Shown: positions 23,555-34,658 of the stretch, in pieces | How positions within the stretch are numbered: position 1 is the first letter of the stretch | Layout of the letters: each line of letters starts with the position of its first letter | Origin: Pichia kudriavzevii | Lineage: Eukaryota > Ascomycota > Pichiomycetes > Pichiales > Pichiaceae | Length of the DNA stretch: 64,000 nucleotides | Assembly: GCF_003054445.1 (NCBI RefSeq) | Contig: NC_042506.1 | Coordinates: 1,495,501-1,559,500, forward strand | Direction of reading: 5' to 3' | Made by a program: the position numbers and the translations under genes | The notes under the pieces: model-generated | Seen by the model: only the letters and a program-made list of their open reading frames with translations | Told to the model about the DNA's origin: nothing | Databases searched by the model: none

Positions 23555-24094
23555 GTTTTATGGTTCTTTTAAGATTGCGTGTGGGTTCGGTTTAGTTTAA
23601 GCAGCACGAGAAAGATGGGTTCTGTTCTTTGGATGGCTTACAGAGGGAAGAAACAAGAAAAGTAGACAAAAGTACAAGAGAGGAGAAAAGGAGTACAAAA
23701 GAAATGGGAGGAACTTCATCTTAAATTGTCAACCAAGCAAGGAAGGTGGAATAGGGTCGGATAATAAATAGAGGAGCTCTACCCAGATGGTCCCATATGA
23801 GGAAGAAGATCAGCACAGTTTCGGACTACACCAGCTACGGGAAATGCGGGAAAAGAAGGGCGAAAAAAAATGACCGCGAGCGACAACGAGCCGAGAAGAG
23901 CAGAGAGAATGGGGAGAGAAAAGGGAAATACGCTGGTGGGGGAGGGTCAATGAAGGTCAATGGGGATGTGTTAAATACAGTGTTGGGGGTTAGTGGGTCT
24001 ATAAAGAAGTTGAACGCAGAAACGGGAGAAAGAAGGGGGAGAGGGGAGGGGAGGTGAAGCAGTAGCTGAGGGCAAAGCGAAACATGCATGGAAA
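23555..24094 (-). promoter_or_regulatory. PYK1 promoter region
   Basis: 540 bp between the PYK1 ATG and the minisatellite. It is strongly purine-rich on the plus strand and therefore pyrimidine-rich on the coding strand, as in many highly expressed yeast glycolytic promoters. CTTCC-type Gcr1 core matches occur on the coding strand (for example near 23738-23750), and TATTTAT lies near 23765-23771. Factor binding is inferred. Confidence 0.5.
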
Positions 24095-25212
24095 AGAGTA
24101 TCAAAGAGTATCAGAGAGTATCAGAGATCACAGTAAAGCATCAAGGATCACAGTAAAGAATCAAGGATCACAGTAAAACATCAAGGAGCTAAAGAGCATC
24201 ACAGATCACAGTAAAACATCACGGATCACAGTAAAGCATCACGGATCACAGTAAAACATCACGGATCACAGTAAAGAATCAAGGATCACAGTAAAGAATC
24301 AAGGATCACAGTAAAACATCAAGGATCACAGTAAAGAATCAAGGATCACAGTAAAGAATCAAGGATCACAGTAAAGCATCAAGGATCACAGTAAAAAAAA
24401 AAAAATCAAGAAAGAATCACAGATCACGTAAACATCACGGATCACAGTAAAGAATCAAGGAGCTAAAGAGCATCACAGATCACAGTAAAACATCACAGAT
24501 CACAGTAAAGCATCACAGATCACAGTAAAACATCACGGATCACAGTAAAACATCACGGATCACAGTAAAACATCACAGATCACAGTAAAACATCACAGGA
24601 TCACAGTAAAGCATCACAGATCACAGTAAAACATCACGGATCACAGTAAAGAATCAAGATCACAGTAAAACATCACGGATCACAGTAAAGAATCAAGGAT
24701 CACAGTAAAGAATCAAGGATCACAGTAAAGCATCAAGGAGCTAAAGAGCATCAAGGAGCTAAAGAGCATCACACATCACAGTAAAACATCAAGCAGCTAA
24801 AGAGCATCACAGATCACTGTGAAACATCACGGATCACAGTAAAGAATCACAGATCACAGTAAAGAATCAAGGATCACAGTAAAGAATCAAGGATCACAGT
24901 AAAGCATCAAGGAGCTAAAGAGCATCACGGATCACAGTAAAGAATCACAGATCACAGTAAAACATCACGGATCACAGTAAAACATCACGGATCACAGTAA
25001 AACATCACAGATCACAGTAAAACATCACAGATCACAGTAAGACATCAAGGATCACAGTAAAGCATCACAGATCACAGTAAAACATCACGGATCACAGTAA
25101 AGCATCAAGCAGCTAAAGAGCATCACAGATCACAGTAAAACATCAAGCAGCTAAAGAGCATCACAGATCACAGTAAAACATCACGGATCACAGTAAAGCA
25201 TCAAAGATCACC
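24095..25212. repeat. Minisatellite, 20-bp unit, about 55 copies
   Basis: About 1.1 kb of head-to-tail units of the form GATCACAGTAAA-A/G-C/A-ATCA-C/A-G. Most units are exactly 20 bp. A shorter variant, GGAGCTAAAGAGCATCA, is interspersed about eight times. The array begins with three degenerate AGAGTATCAG units near 24095-24125 and fades out at CATCAAAGATCACC. All frames are broken by stops, so it is not coding. It separates the PYK1 promoter from the 3' end of the zinc-finger gene. Confidence 0.97.
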
Positions 25213-25284
25213 AAGGCCAAGGGAACCGAGGAGATCGCTGCGGAGAGGGTATAACAAGAAGTCAGTAGTGAGAAGGCAGGAGAG

Positions 25285-27249
<1,965 letters not shown>

Positions 27250-27715
27250 TGTAAAAAGAACAGGAGATTCAAGGTATGGGTCTTTTGTCGAGACAGGGGG
27301 GGTAATAGTGGTAACAGTAGAGATGCAACAGTGTTGATATAGGAGAAGGCAGGGTCAGTAGAGTGAAGTTTAGAATAGGATACAGTGCCCAAATTGTGGT
27401 TGTTTCTCCTCCTTTTCCTTCTACTTCATAATTTTTGTTAGGATTCTTTTCTTCTCTCTCAAGTTTTTTTCTTTTTTTCTTTTTTTTTCTTTTTTTTTCT
27501 CTCCTGATATCGAGATAGCGATATCAATTAAACTTTTGATTTCTTCTTTGGTTTAATGTTTTTTTTTGTTTTCTTTCCTGTTTTGGGAAATACGAGAAAA
27601 TTCAGTAAAAAAGAGAAGAATTTTTTAATTAAATTTTTTTTTTAAATTTTTTTTTAAATTTTTTTTTAATTTTTTTTTTAAATTTTTTTTTAATTTTTTT
27701 TAATTTTTTTTTTAA

Positions 27716-27747
<32 letters not shown>

Positions 27748-28013
27748 TTTTTAATTTTTTTTTAATTTTTTTTTAATTTTTTTTTATTTCTCAATTTTCT
27801 CTGATTTTTCCTTTTGGAAAGTACCTTCAGCTGAGCATGAATTGGCTCATCTGGAATTCCAGGTTGACTCAATCTACTCTGGTCTTTTATTTCGGCAAAG
27901 TTGGCTCTGACATACACAACATACAAAGACACACCGAAACCACGTGTGTCAGCTGAAGCAAGAGCAAGATCTATATTGCCTATTGGCAACGGTAACCGCA
28001 ACGGCAACAGTAC
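27250..28013. promoter_or_regulatory. Divergent promoter region of the STP-like gene and BUR1
   Basis: 764 bp between two divergent start codons. The centre, about 27460-27790, is dominated by T homopolymers broken by C or AA, annotated separately. A palindrome-rich ATATCGAGATAGCGATAT lies near 27507-27524. Long T tracts of this kind exclude nucleosomes in yeast promoters, so it may be a shared open region. Confidence 0.5.
27614..27790. repeat. Poly(T)/AATTT low-complexity tract
   Basis: About 175 bp made almost only of T runs of 8 to 22 separated by AA or AAA. Only A and T occur from about 27620 to 27786. The true length may be affected by sequencing error in homopolymers. Confidence 0.9.
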
Positions 28014-29795
28014 ATGCAAATGCACTCGCAAGTCCAACACGGGGGGTCAACCCTTTCCAATAGAGAGAGCGTGAACCAGCATGGCAGCGGGCACGTGCTC
28101 CCGAAGATGGGGAAACTCTCAGAGTACGATATATACAACCAGCTAGGCCAGGGGACGTTTGGCGTAGTGACAAAGGCAAGACAGAAAAAAACGGGCAAAT
28201 TGGTGGCGCTGAAGAAGTTCCTCGTCCCCGACAAGAAGGAGGGTTTCCCCATAACGGCATTCCGGGAAATAACCATTATGAAGAAACTGAAAAACATCAA
28301 TGTATTGCAAATTGTGGACATGGTACACGACGAAAATAATGGCTCCTTTTTCTTCACGGTGTTCCCCTATATATCTTCGGATTTGAATGGACTTTTGAAC
28401 AATCCAAGAATTAGTTTGTCATTATCTCAGATCAAATGTATAATGATTCAGATTTTAAAAGGTATCAACTATGTGCATCTAAATGGGTACCTACATCGAG
28501 ATATTAAAACTGCAAATATTTTACTGGATCATTTTGGAATTGTGAAAATTGCCGATTTTGGCTTGGCTAGATTATATCATGGTCCACCTCCAACTACTTC
28601 GACTTCCCCCCCAGGTGGTGGGAAATACGAATATACGGGATTGGTAGTTACTCGGTGGTATAGGCCACCAGAATTGTTGTTGGGAGATCGGAAATATACA
28701 ACTGCTGTTGATATGTGGGGGATAGGTTGTGTCTTTGGTGAATTTTTCACAAGAAAACCAATACTTGAAGGGAAATCGGATATTCATCAAGCAGAATTGA
28801 TTTTCAAATTATTAGGTTCTCCAACCCTTGAGAATTTCCCTAATGCTCATTTGATAAATCGTAATGGTATCAATTTGAAGGTCAACTTTGTTAGATCTTT
28901 AGAATCGACTTTTCATGAGATAATTCCATTTGAAGCATTAGATCTCTTATCTGGTATGTTAACTTTGAATCCTCAAAATAGATACAATGCATTGAAATGT
29001 TTGGATTCGGATTTTTTCAAATTGAAACCTTTACCTTGTCATCATAATGAACTATCGAATTTGGAGGAATCCCATGAATCCGATGTTAAGAGGTTCAAAG
29101 ATGAACTGAAACCTTTTAATCAAAAGCAAGTGACAATTAACACCCAACAAAGAAATATGAATCATGCACCAAATCAATCCTTAAATCATAGTAAATATGG
29201 TATGGATGGACCTTGTTATATGGATAGAATAGATTCTAGTAATAACCTCCAATCTTATTCAGATAATTATCCACCGGTTGGACCAACTCGCCCTTATAGA
29301 AGTTATGCTAGAAGAAATGAGTATATCGATACCTTCATTGCTGTCGATGAGGACAGATATTCTAGGTATCCCAATCCCACAAAACCATCGTATGAACAAA
29401 CGTTCCAGCCGTTGCATATTTCACAGAACTCAAAATCGGCCATGAAAACACAATTACCACATCATCAAATCAATCGAATACAGAGACATTTAAACAATGA
29501 TGTTTATAGACCACAAAAAAGACCACTTGCATTCAACCAGTATGGACATTCCGAAGCTTCGACTTATGAGGAGGAGTATCATAGGAAACGAGTAAGACCT
29601 TGGGAGCGGGAGAGATTGGCCGACAATAAGGCAAGCTCAAAGGCTGGCAGCAAAGATTTATATGGTTCTAAAAGCACTGAAAATGCGGGTTTAAGCGCTT
29701 TAACCAAAGTCTTGTTACAGAAAAAGGAAAAAAAGAAAGAAAATGGACAAGAACATAACGGAAATGCCAAATCACAAAAGACAACTGAAAAATAA
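28014..29795 (+). CDS. BUR1: BUR1/SGV1 cyclin-dependent kinase (CDK9-like)
   Basis: 593 residues. The kinase domain spans about 38-345: glycine loop LGQGTFGVV (44-52), lysine 67, catalytic HRDIKTAN (Asp163), DFG (181-183), and T-loop VVTRWYRPPE with Thr213. The cyclin-contact helix reads PITAFREI where CDKs have PITALRE or PSTAIRE. GLVVTRWYRPPELLLG fits Bur1/CDK9 rather than Ctk1. Bur1 with cyclin Bur2 phosphorylates Spt5, the Pol II C-terminal domain linker and Rad6 during transcription elongation in the nucleus. The C-terminal 250 residues are polar, Asn/Gln/Tyr-rich and basic, as in yeast Bur1. Three ATGs (codons 1, 3 and 32) could serve as start; the first is annotated. Confidence 0.92.
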   Translation: MQMHSQVQHGGSTLSNRESVNQHGSGHVLPKMGKLSEYDIYNQLGQGTFGVVTKARQKKTGKLVALKKFLVPDKKEGFPITAFREITIMKKLKNINVLQIVDMVHDENNGSFFFTVFPYISSDLNGLLNNPRISLSLSQIKCIMIQILKGINYVHLNGYLHRDIKTANILLDHFGIVKIADFGLARLYHGPPPTTSTSPPGGGKYEYTGLVVTRWYRPPELLLGDRKYTTAVDMWGIGCVFGEFFTRKPILEGKSDIHQAELIFKLLGSPTLENFPNAHLINRNGINLKVNFVRSLESTFHEIIPFEALDLLSGMLTLNPQNRYNALKCLDSDFFKLKPLPCHHNELSNLEESHESDVKRFKDELKPFNQKQVTINTQQRNMNHAPNQSLNHSKYGMDGPCYMDRIDSSNNLQSYSDNYPPVGPTRPYRSYARRNEYIDTFIAVDEDRYSRYPNPTKPSYEQTFQPLHISQNSKSAMKTQLPHHQINRIQRHLNNDVYRPQKRPLAFNQYGHSEASTYEEEYHRKRVRPWERERLADNKASSKAGSKDLYGSKSTENAGLSALTKVLLQKKEKKKENGQEHNGNAKSQKTTEK

Positions 29796-29911
29796 AATTA
29801 AAATCCAAAAATGGGACAAAAGCATTCAAACCAATTGTATACATGAGAATACATGGATACACACATACATATATATAGTTTGTAGATTCTCTATATTTAC
29901 AGGACTAGCAC

Positions 29912-31225
29912 TCATCTATTTGTAAGTTGTATCTTCTGAAGTCTACCTAATTTCTTGTTTGCCGAACGCAACATCACTACTCCAATCAACGTAGATCCAA
30001 AGACAACAATCCAGAACCAATCGTCTTTTTCCTCAATGAAATTCTCTAAGTTCATACCATAACAAGCAGCAACAAACAACATACTGGCCAAACACATTAT
30101 CGTCAAACTCAAATTTAAATTCAAAAGCATCAAGTCATTTCTATTGGAATCAAGAACAATATTGATAATCTCCTCTGTGGTTCGGACATCATTGACTCTT
30201 GATTCTATGGTTTGAACAATTGCATCACAATGTAACGAATACGTCTCCAATATTAGTTCAACTTCTTGGTGGTCATCCTTCGATCGCTGAGTACCGTGCT
30301 TTTTCTCAGTCAAATATAGCTCATTCATGTCGTCATCTTGGTCAAGCATTTCGTCAATCAAGTCTCTAATCAAAGTGGCTTTCTGTAAAAATTGCGTTAG
30401 CTTCTTCGATACGATCAACAAATACTTTAGTTTTGCTAAATCAATATCGTTCTCCAATTCTTTCAAAATTCCATTAACTACAGTAACATGTATCTGTGAT
30501 TCAACCGTCAAATTATCCACAACTTCAGCAAATATGGTCTCCAGCGCCCTAATTTCATAGTCTAGATTGTCACCTTGGGAGTTCCTTAGCTTCTCAGACA
30601 TGTTTTCAATCAGTTTGTTATCTGAATTCGTGCCATCATAATTGAACAAAACAACAGAATCAGATTTAATCAACGCTTTAACATGTAAGATACTTAATAA
30701 AATGCTTTTCTCCCTGATAACAATCAAGGGCACAATATCATCATATCCCTTATCAATCTTCCGCAAATCTCGAGGTAATAGGTCGTGCTTTAGCAATAAC
30801 TGGGTTTTCTGCGCATCGGTAGACATGATCCTGTATCTTCCCTGTTTGTCGAATAAAATACATCGGAGTAGTGAAGGTGTTGGTGATGGATGTATTGGTT
30901 GGAAAGGTGCCAAGGTGGGAGTCGAAGGATGCGCCAGTACAAGATCGACTGATGATAGGATGTTGTTGTTTTTGGCCTGATTATAGTGATTAATGGATGC
31001 AAGCACTTTATTTGTGTTTAGGCTGAATGTGTCTGATGAAACTGTTCTAGATGAAGCAGATGAAGAAGCAGATGAAGAAGCAGATGAAGAAGAAGATGAA
31101 GAAGAGGAAGATGAAGGATGCTTAGGTCGTTCAGAAGAACTACTTCTTAACCGTGTGAAAATGAGATTATTTCGCAGAAAACTGGCTCTGATTGTGAGTG
31201 GTGTATGTCGTATAGACATCATCAT
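29912..31225 (-). CDS. MRS2/MFM1: Mitochondrial magnesium channel, MRS2/MFM1 (CorA family)
   Basis: 437 residues. The basic, Ser/Arg-rich N-terminus, with a serine run near 38-58 coded by AGA/TCT-type repeats, fits a mitochondrial presequence. The matrix domain has LLPRDLRKID and ILLSILHVKALI, both typical of yeast Mrs2 and Lpe10/Mfm1. The channel signature YGMN (about 390) follows the first transmembrane helix and precedes the acidic loop ENFIEEKDDW, then the second helix. The tail LGRLQKIQLT recalls Mfm1 but does not settle which paralogue it is. Role: Mg2+ uptake across the inner membrane, needed for group II intron splicing in Saccharomyces. Three tandem ATG codons start the frame. Confidence 0.92.
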   Translation of the reverse strand: MMMSIRHTPLTIRASFLRNNLIFTRLRSSSSERPKHPSSSSSSSSSSSASSSASSSASSRTVSSDTFSLNTNKVLASINHYNQAKNNNILSSVDLVLAHPSTPTLAPFQPIHPSPTPSLLRCILFDKQGRYRIMSTDAQKTQLLLKHDLLPRDLRKIDKGYDDIVPLIVIREKSILLSILHVKALIKSDSVVLFNYDGTNSDNKLIENMSEKLRNSQGDNLDYEIRALETIFAEVVDNLTVESQIHVTVVNGILKELENDIDLAKLKYLLIVSKKLTQFLQKATLIRDLIDEMLDQDDDMNELYLTEKKHGTQRSKDDHQEVELILETYSLHCDAIVQTIESRVNDVRTTEEIINIVLDSNRNDLMLLNLNLSLTIMCLASMLFVAACYGMNLENFIEEKDDWFWIVVFGSTLIGVVMLRSANKKLGRLQKIQLTNR

Positions 31226-31700
31226 GATTTAGTATTGGATGGTGCTTCGAATATCTGTGGACTGGAGTTCCGAAACAAACATAGGACCTGAAAGATGCAT
31301 ATGGCAAAAAAACATGTATTACAAAAATGTGGCATAAACTTTAGCCGAGATTGCCGACGTAAGCGATCAATTTTTTGCTAAAAATAAGCGATACGCACTT
31401 TTCTGCTCTTTTTTTTCATGTTGTCAGTTCTTTTTTTTATACAGAATCATTCAAACGCGTTTGTTTGTATTCCACAAACGTCATTACAACAGTTTCTGGT
31501 TATGTTGTAGGTGGAGATGTCAATCCATAAATGGATATCTATACATTAGATACAGTCTATTTATATACGTATTTTTCTTTTTCAAATACCTGGTGTATTT
31601 TAGGACTTTTTTCGTTACAATCATTGGGAACGCCATAGCGACTCTATATATGCACACACCTCCAGGATACCATAAAGAATAAAAGTGAATAAATCCCACA
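31226..31700. promoter_or_regulatory. Divergent promoter of MRS2/MFM1 and the SPS1-like kinase
   Basis: 475 bp between divergent ATGs. It contains T runs at 31411-31417 and 31430-31438 and TATA-like sequences near 31558 (TATTTATATA). No specific factor site is claimed. Confidence 0.45.
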
Positions 31701-33251
31701 ATGTCCAGACAATTCTCTGCAGAGCAATTCCAACTTTCAACAGAACTAGGCCGGGGCGGTTTTGGTGTTGTTTATCTAGCACAGGACTTAGTGACCCACA
31801 AACAAGTTGCAATCAAGCAAATCGATTTAGAGACCCAGGAATTATCCGAAATCCAACAAGAAATTCACATGTTATCCACTTGCCGACATCCCAACATCAC
31901 CCAATATTACGGATGTTTTACGAAAGGCTATAAATTATGGATTATTATGGAATATCTTGGCGCCGGTTCTTGCTCAGATTTACTAACAGCCGGCCCATTC
32001 AGTGAAGAAATAATTAGCTATATGATGAAAAATACTTTAAATGCGTTGGTGTACTTGCATGATCAGGGAAAGATACATAGAGATATCAAAGCCGCTAACA
32101 TATTAGTCGGCTTGAATGGTGAAGTCAAGTTGGCGGATTTTGGTGTTGCAACTCAATTATCAAATAACATGAGTAAAAGGTTGACATTTGTTGGTACTTC
32201 TTATTGGATGGCACCTGAGATTATCAACCGTGAAGAGTACAGCTTCAAGACTGATATTTGGAGTTTAGGAATAACTGCAATTGAGATGGCATATGGGAAA
32301 CCACCCTTTACCGAGTTTGATAATATGAAAGTCTTGTTTAGAATCACTAAGGGGCCACCGCCATCCCTTGATTCTGGATTTTCAGAAGAGTTCAAAGATT
32401 TTGTTAATAAATGTCTTGCTAAGGAAGTCCTTGAACGTGCAGAACTGAAGGAACTAGTCAATCATAAATTTCTCAAGCTGGGATCTTCGATTAATAGTAA
32501 AGATATCAGGAAACTACTTGAGAAGAAGTGGAATTGGGATTTGGAAACCGGGAATATAAAGAGAAACTATTATCAGCCTACCCTACTTGAACAAGAAGAA
32601 ATAGCATCATTGAACCTGGATTCAGAGTTAGAGACACCAGTAGCTAGAAATCGAAATAAAACGATGAAATGGGATTCAAATAATGACCTTGATACCCTAA
32701 GAGAAACTCCCAAATTAACGGCACGCAGTATCGATATTGTACCTCAATCGCCTTTGAAACAAGATATTCATACATTTTCCATAGAACAACGGGAGAAGGA
32801 AACACTAATGAGAAAAGAAATGATTGGTATAATGAATCAGACATTTACGAAAATAACCCAGAAGTATAATTTATCAACATCACAGTATGACCAACTAGTT
32901 AATTTCCAGACTTTAATGGTGAATTCCTTTTTTAACTATTCTGATTTAGTATATAGAGACATTTTTAGCAAATTCTACAAACTGTTTGTGAAAAGAGCCA
33001 TGAGGAGTGAGAATGAGGACTTAAAAAAGCTGTTGCTGCCCAAATACTATTTACATGAAGAAGTTGAACTTGAAAAATATAGAGAAAATAGTGAAAAAAG
33101 GAAAGGATCAAATAGTAACGGATCTGCACAGGCTAAAGACATAAAGTATGATCCTATGGAGAAGTTATTGTTGAGAAGGTGGAAGGAGTCAATGTTGAAA
33201 AGTAGTAAGGAAAAAACAAAACATTCTAAAAGCGGTAGTAATGAAAATTAA
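31701..33251 (+). CDS. SPS1: STE20-family GCK-III kinase, SPS1-like
   Basis: 516 residues. The N-terminal kinase domain, about 10-262, has LGRGGFGVVYLA, lysine 39, HRDIKAANIL (Asp128), DFG (146-148) and activation segment FVGTSYWMAPE with Thr166. GTSYWMAPE and the domain-first layout place it in the germinal-centre kinases, subgroup III (human MST3/STK25, yeast Sps1). In Saccharomyces, Sps1 governs prospore membrane closure and spore wall formation; in fission yeast relatives act in septation. The C-terminal half is basic and helical, with a dense Lys/Ser tail (KEKTKHSKSGS). Kic1 is a less likely alternative because it is over twice as long. Confidence 0.88.
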   Translation: MSRQFSAEQFQLSTELGRGGFGVVYLAQDLVTHKQVAIKQIDLETQELSEIQQEIHMLSTCRHPNITQYYGCFTKGYKLWIIMEYLGAGSCSDLLTAGPFSEEIISYMMKNTLNALVYLHDQGKIHRDIKAANILVGLNGEVKLADFGVATQLSNNMSKRLTFVGTSYWMAPEIINREEYSFKTDIWSLGITAIEMAYGKPPFTEFDNMKVLFRITKGPPPSLDSGFSEEFKDFVNKCLAKEVLERAELKELVNHKFLKLGSSINSKDIRKLLEKKWNWDLETGNIKRNYYQPTLLEQEEIASLNLDSELETPVARNRNKTMKWDSNNDLDTLRETPKLTARSIDIVPQSPLKQDIHTFSIEQREKETLMRKEMIGIMNQTFTKITQKYNLSTSQYDQLVNFQTLMVNSFFNYSDLVYRDIFSKFYKLFVKRAMRSENEDLKKLLLPKYYLHEEVELEKYRENSEKRKGSNSNGSAQAKDIKYDPMEKLLLRRWKESMLKSSKEKTKHSKSGSNEN

Positions 33252-34658
33252 CCAACAGTGGTTTTCAATATATTTAGAGAAATTGCATGCCCACCGCTTT
33301 TATGGGACATCAAGTATACTGGTGGTAAATTTTTTATTAACTGTGTCAGCAGATGTGTCTGAATACCCAGGGTTGGTATGCTGGTTTCTAAGGTTTTCAT
33401 GAAAGTCATGAATGCAATTTTTATCACTCAAACGGGGTTCATCTTTTATATCCTTTGAATTTTTTTTCTTGAAATGGGTTTGTACTCAAAGATTCAGGGT
33501 ATCCAACGATTTATCACTTGGTACTAATGTTACTAAACTACTAGGGTGGTTTGTGTGACATTCTCCTCTCCTAATAAGCTGCTCTCCCTGTTTATACCGA
33601 ATGCCATTTTCTTGTCTCTCGTGTTTGATTGGGGTTTTATGTTTTGTTTCAGCCGATGTTTTGGTAACCTCGATCGGACCAATTCCGGACCTCAATAGAG
33701 TGAAAATTCCTTTCAGCATGACAATTTCGATTTTATTGGATACTTTAAAATGCTCAAGTTCTGCTCCGTCTGTCTGTCTGTCTGTCTCCCCCCTCTCTCT
33801 CTTTCAACCAGATCTTGCCAAATCAGTTTTATTCTCAGCAAATTGATATTAGATCGTTTTTAAAGAGATTATGGTGCACTATGAATTTGTTAGGTAAGAG
33901 GACGTATTATCTACCATAAAGACGACAGTCAAGACTATACTCTTGTATTTTTCTCAAATTCTTTGAATACAGGACACGAACTCGGGTTTCATTTGTACTA
34001 CTTATAGCATGCATTCGGAAGCATCATTACCCTCCTTTTTTATGAACCCCCCCAACAAGTACAGCATTGATGTGTGATTTAATAATCTTCTTATTGGTAT
34101 GGTTGATCTTCTTTTTCATTTACAGGTTAGTTGGATTAAAGCACATTTAAAATAGCGGTTTCCATGGCTTGAAAGTAGATATTTAAAGTTTTTTTATATT
34201 AGACAGCTATACCGAATTAATCAAACAATCCACCGAAAATATGGCTTGTTTCAGAAGTTCCAGGAATCGAATAAGATTATAATTGAGAGACTTCAGTTGA
34301 TCACATTGCCGTAGATTGAAAAGTGACAAGTCACCTTCCTGCTGAGGTTTAAAGATTGTACAAAGAATAGTTGCTAGTAAATAGTATTAGCAACAGGTAA
34401 CTAAATGTACCTCAATACGAGTACAGCAAATCCACAAGAATAGATTTTGTTTCATAAACATCATACGGTTCAATGATGATATACTTGGGTTCATTACATC
34501 CATTGATATCTTTAATAGTTAAATAGCAATCAAGTCTATAAATATGTTTTTTTTTTTTTTTTTTTTGATAATTTTACAAAATTTTAGCTACTCTTTTAGA
34601 GGAGCAAACTTAATCATCAAGATCAAGTACTAAAAAGTAGTAGCACCTAATAATATAT
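33252..34658. other. Intergenic region between convergent genes
   Basis: 1.4 kb with no recognised gene. It holds a short TCTG repeat at 33767-33786, CT-rich sequence after it, and an unbroken run of about 20 T at 34547-34566 near the 3' end of the gene that follows. The length is unusual for a space holding only two 3' ends. Confidence 0.55.

Noticed and set aside
23797-24057. 86-codon frame upstream of PYK1
   Set aside because: Made of purine-rich promoter sequence (Arg/Lys/Gly/Glu only); no sign of a real protein.
24095-25212. CRISPR-like array
   Set aside because: The units abut with no unique spacers and the host is a yeast; it is a minisatellite.
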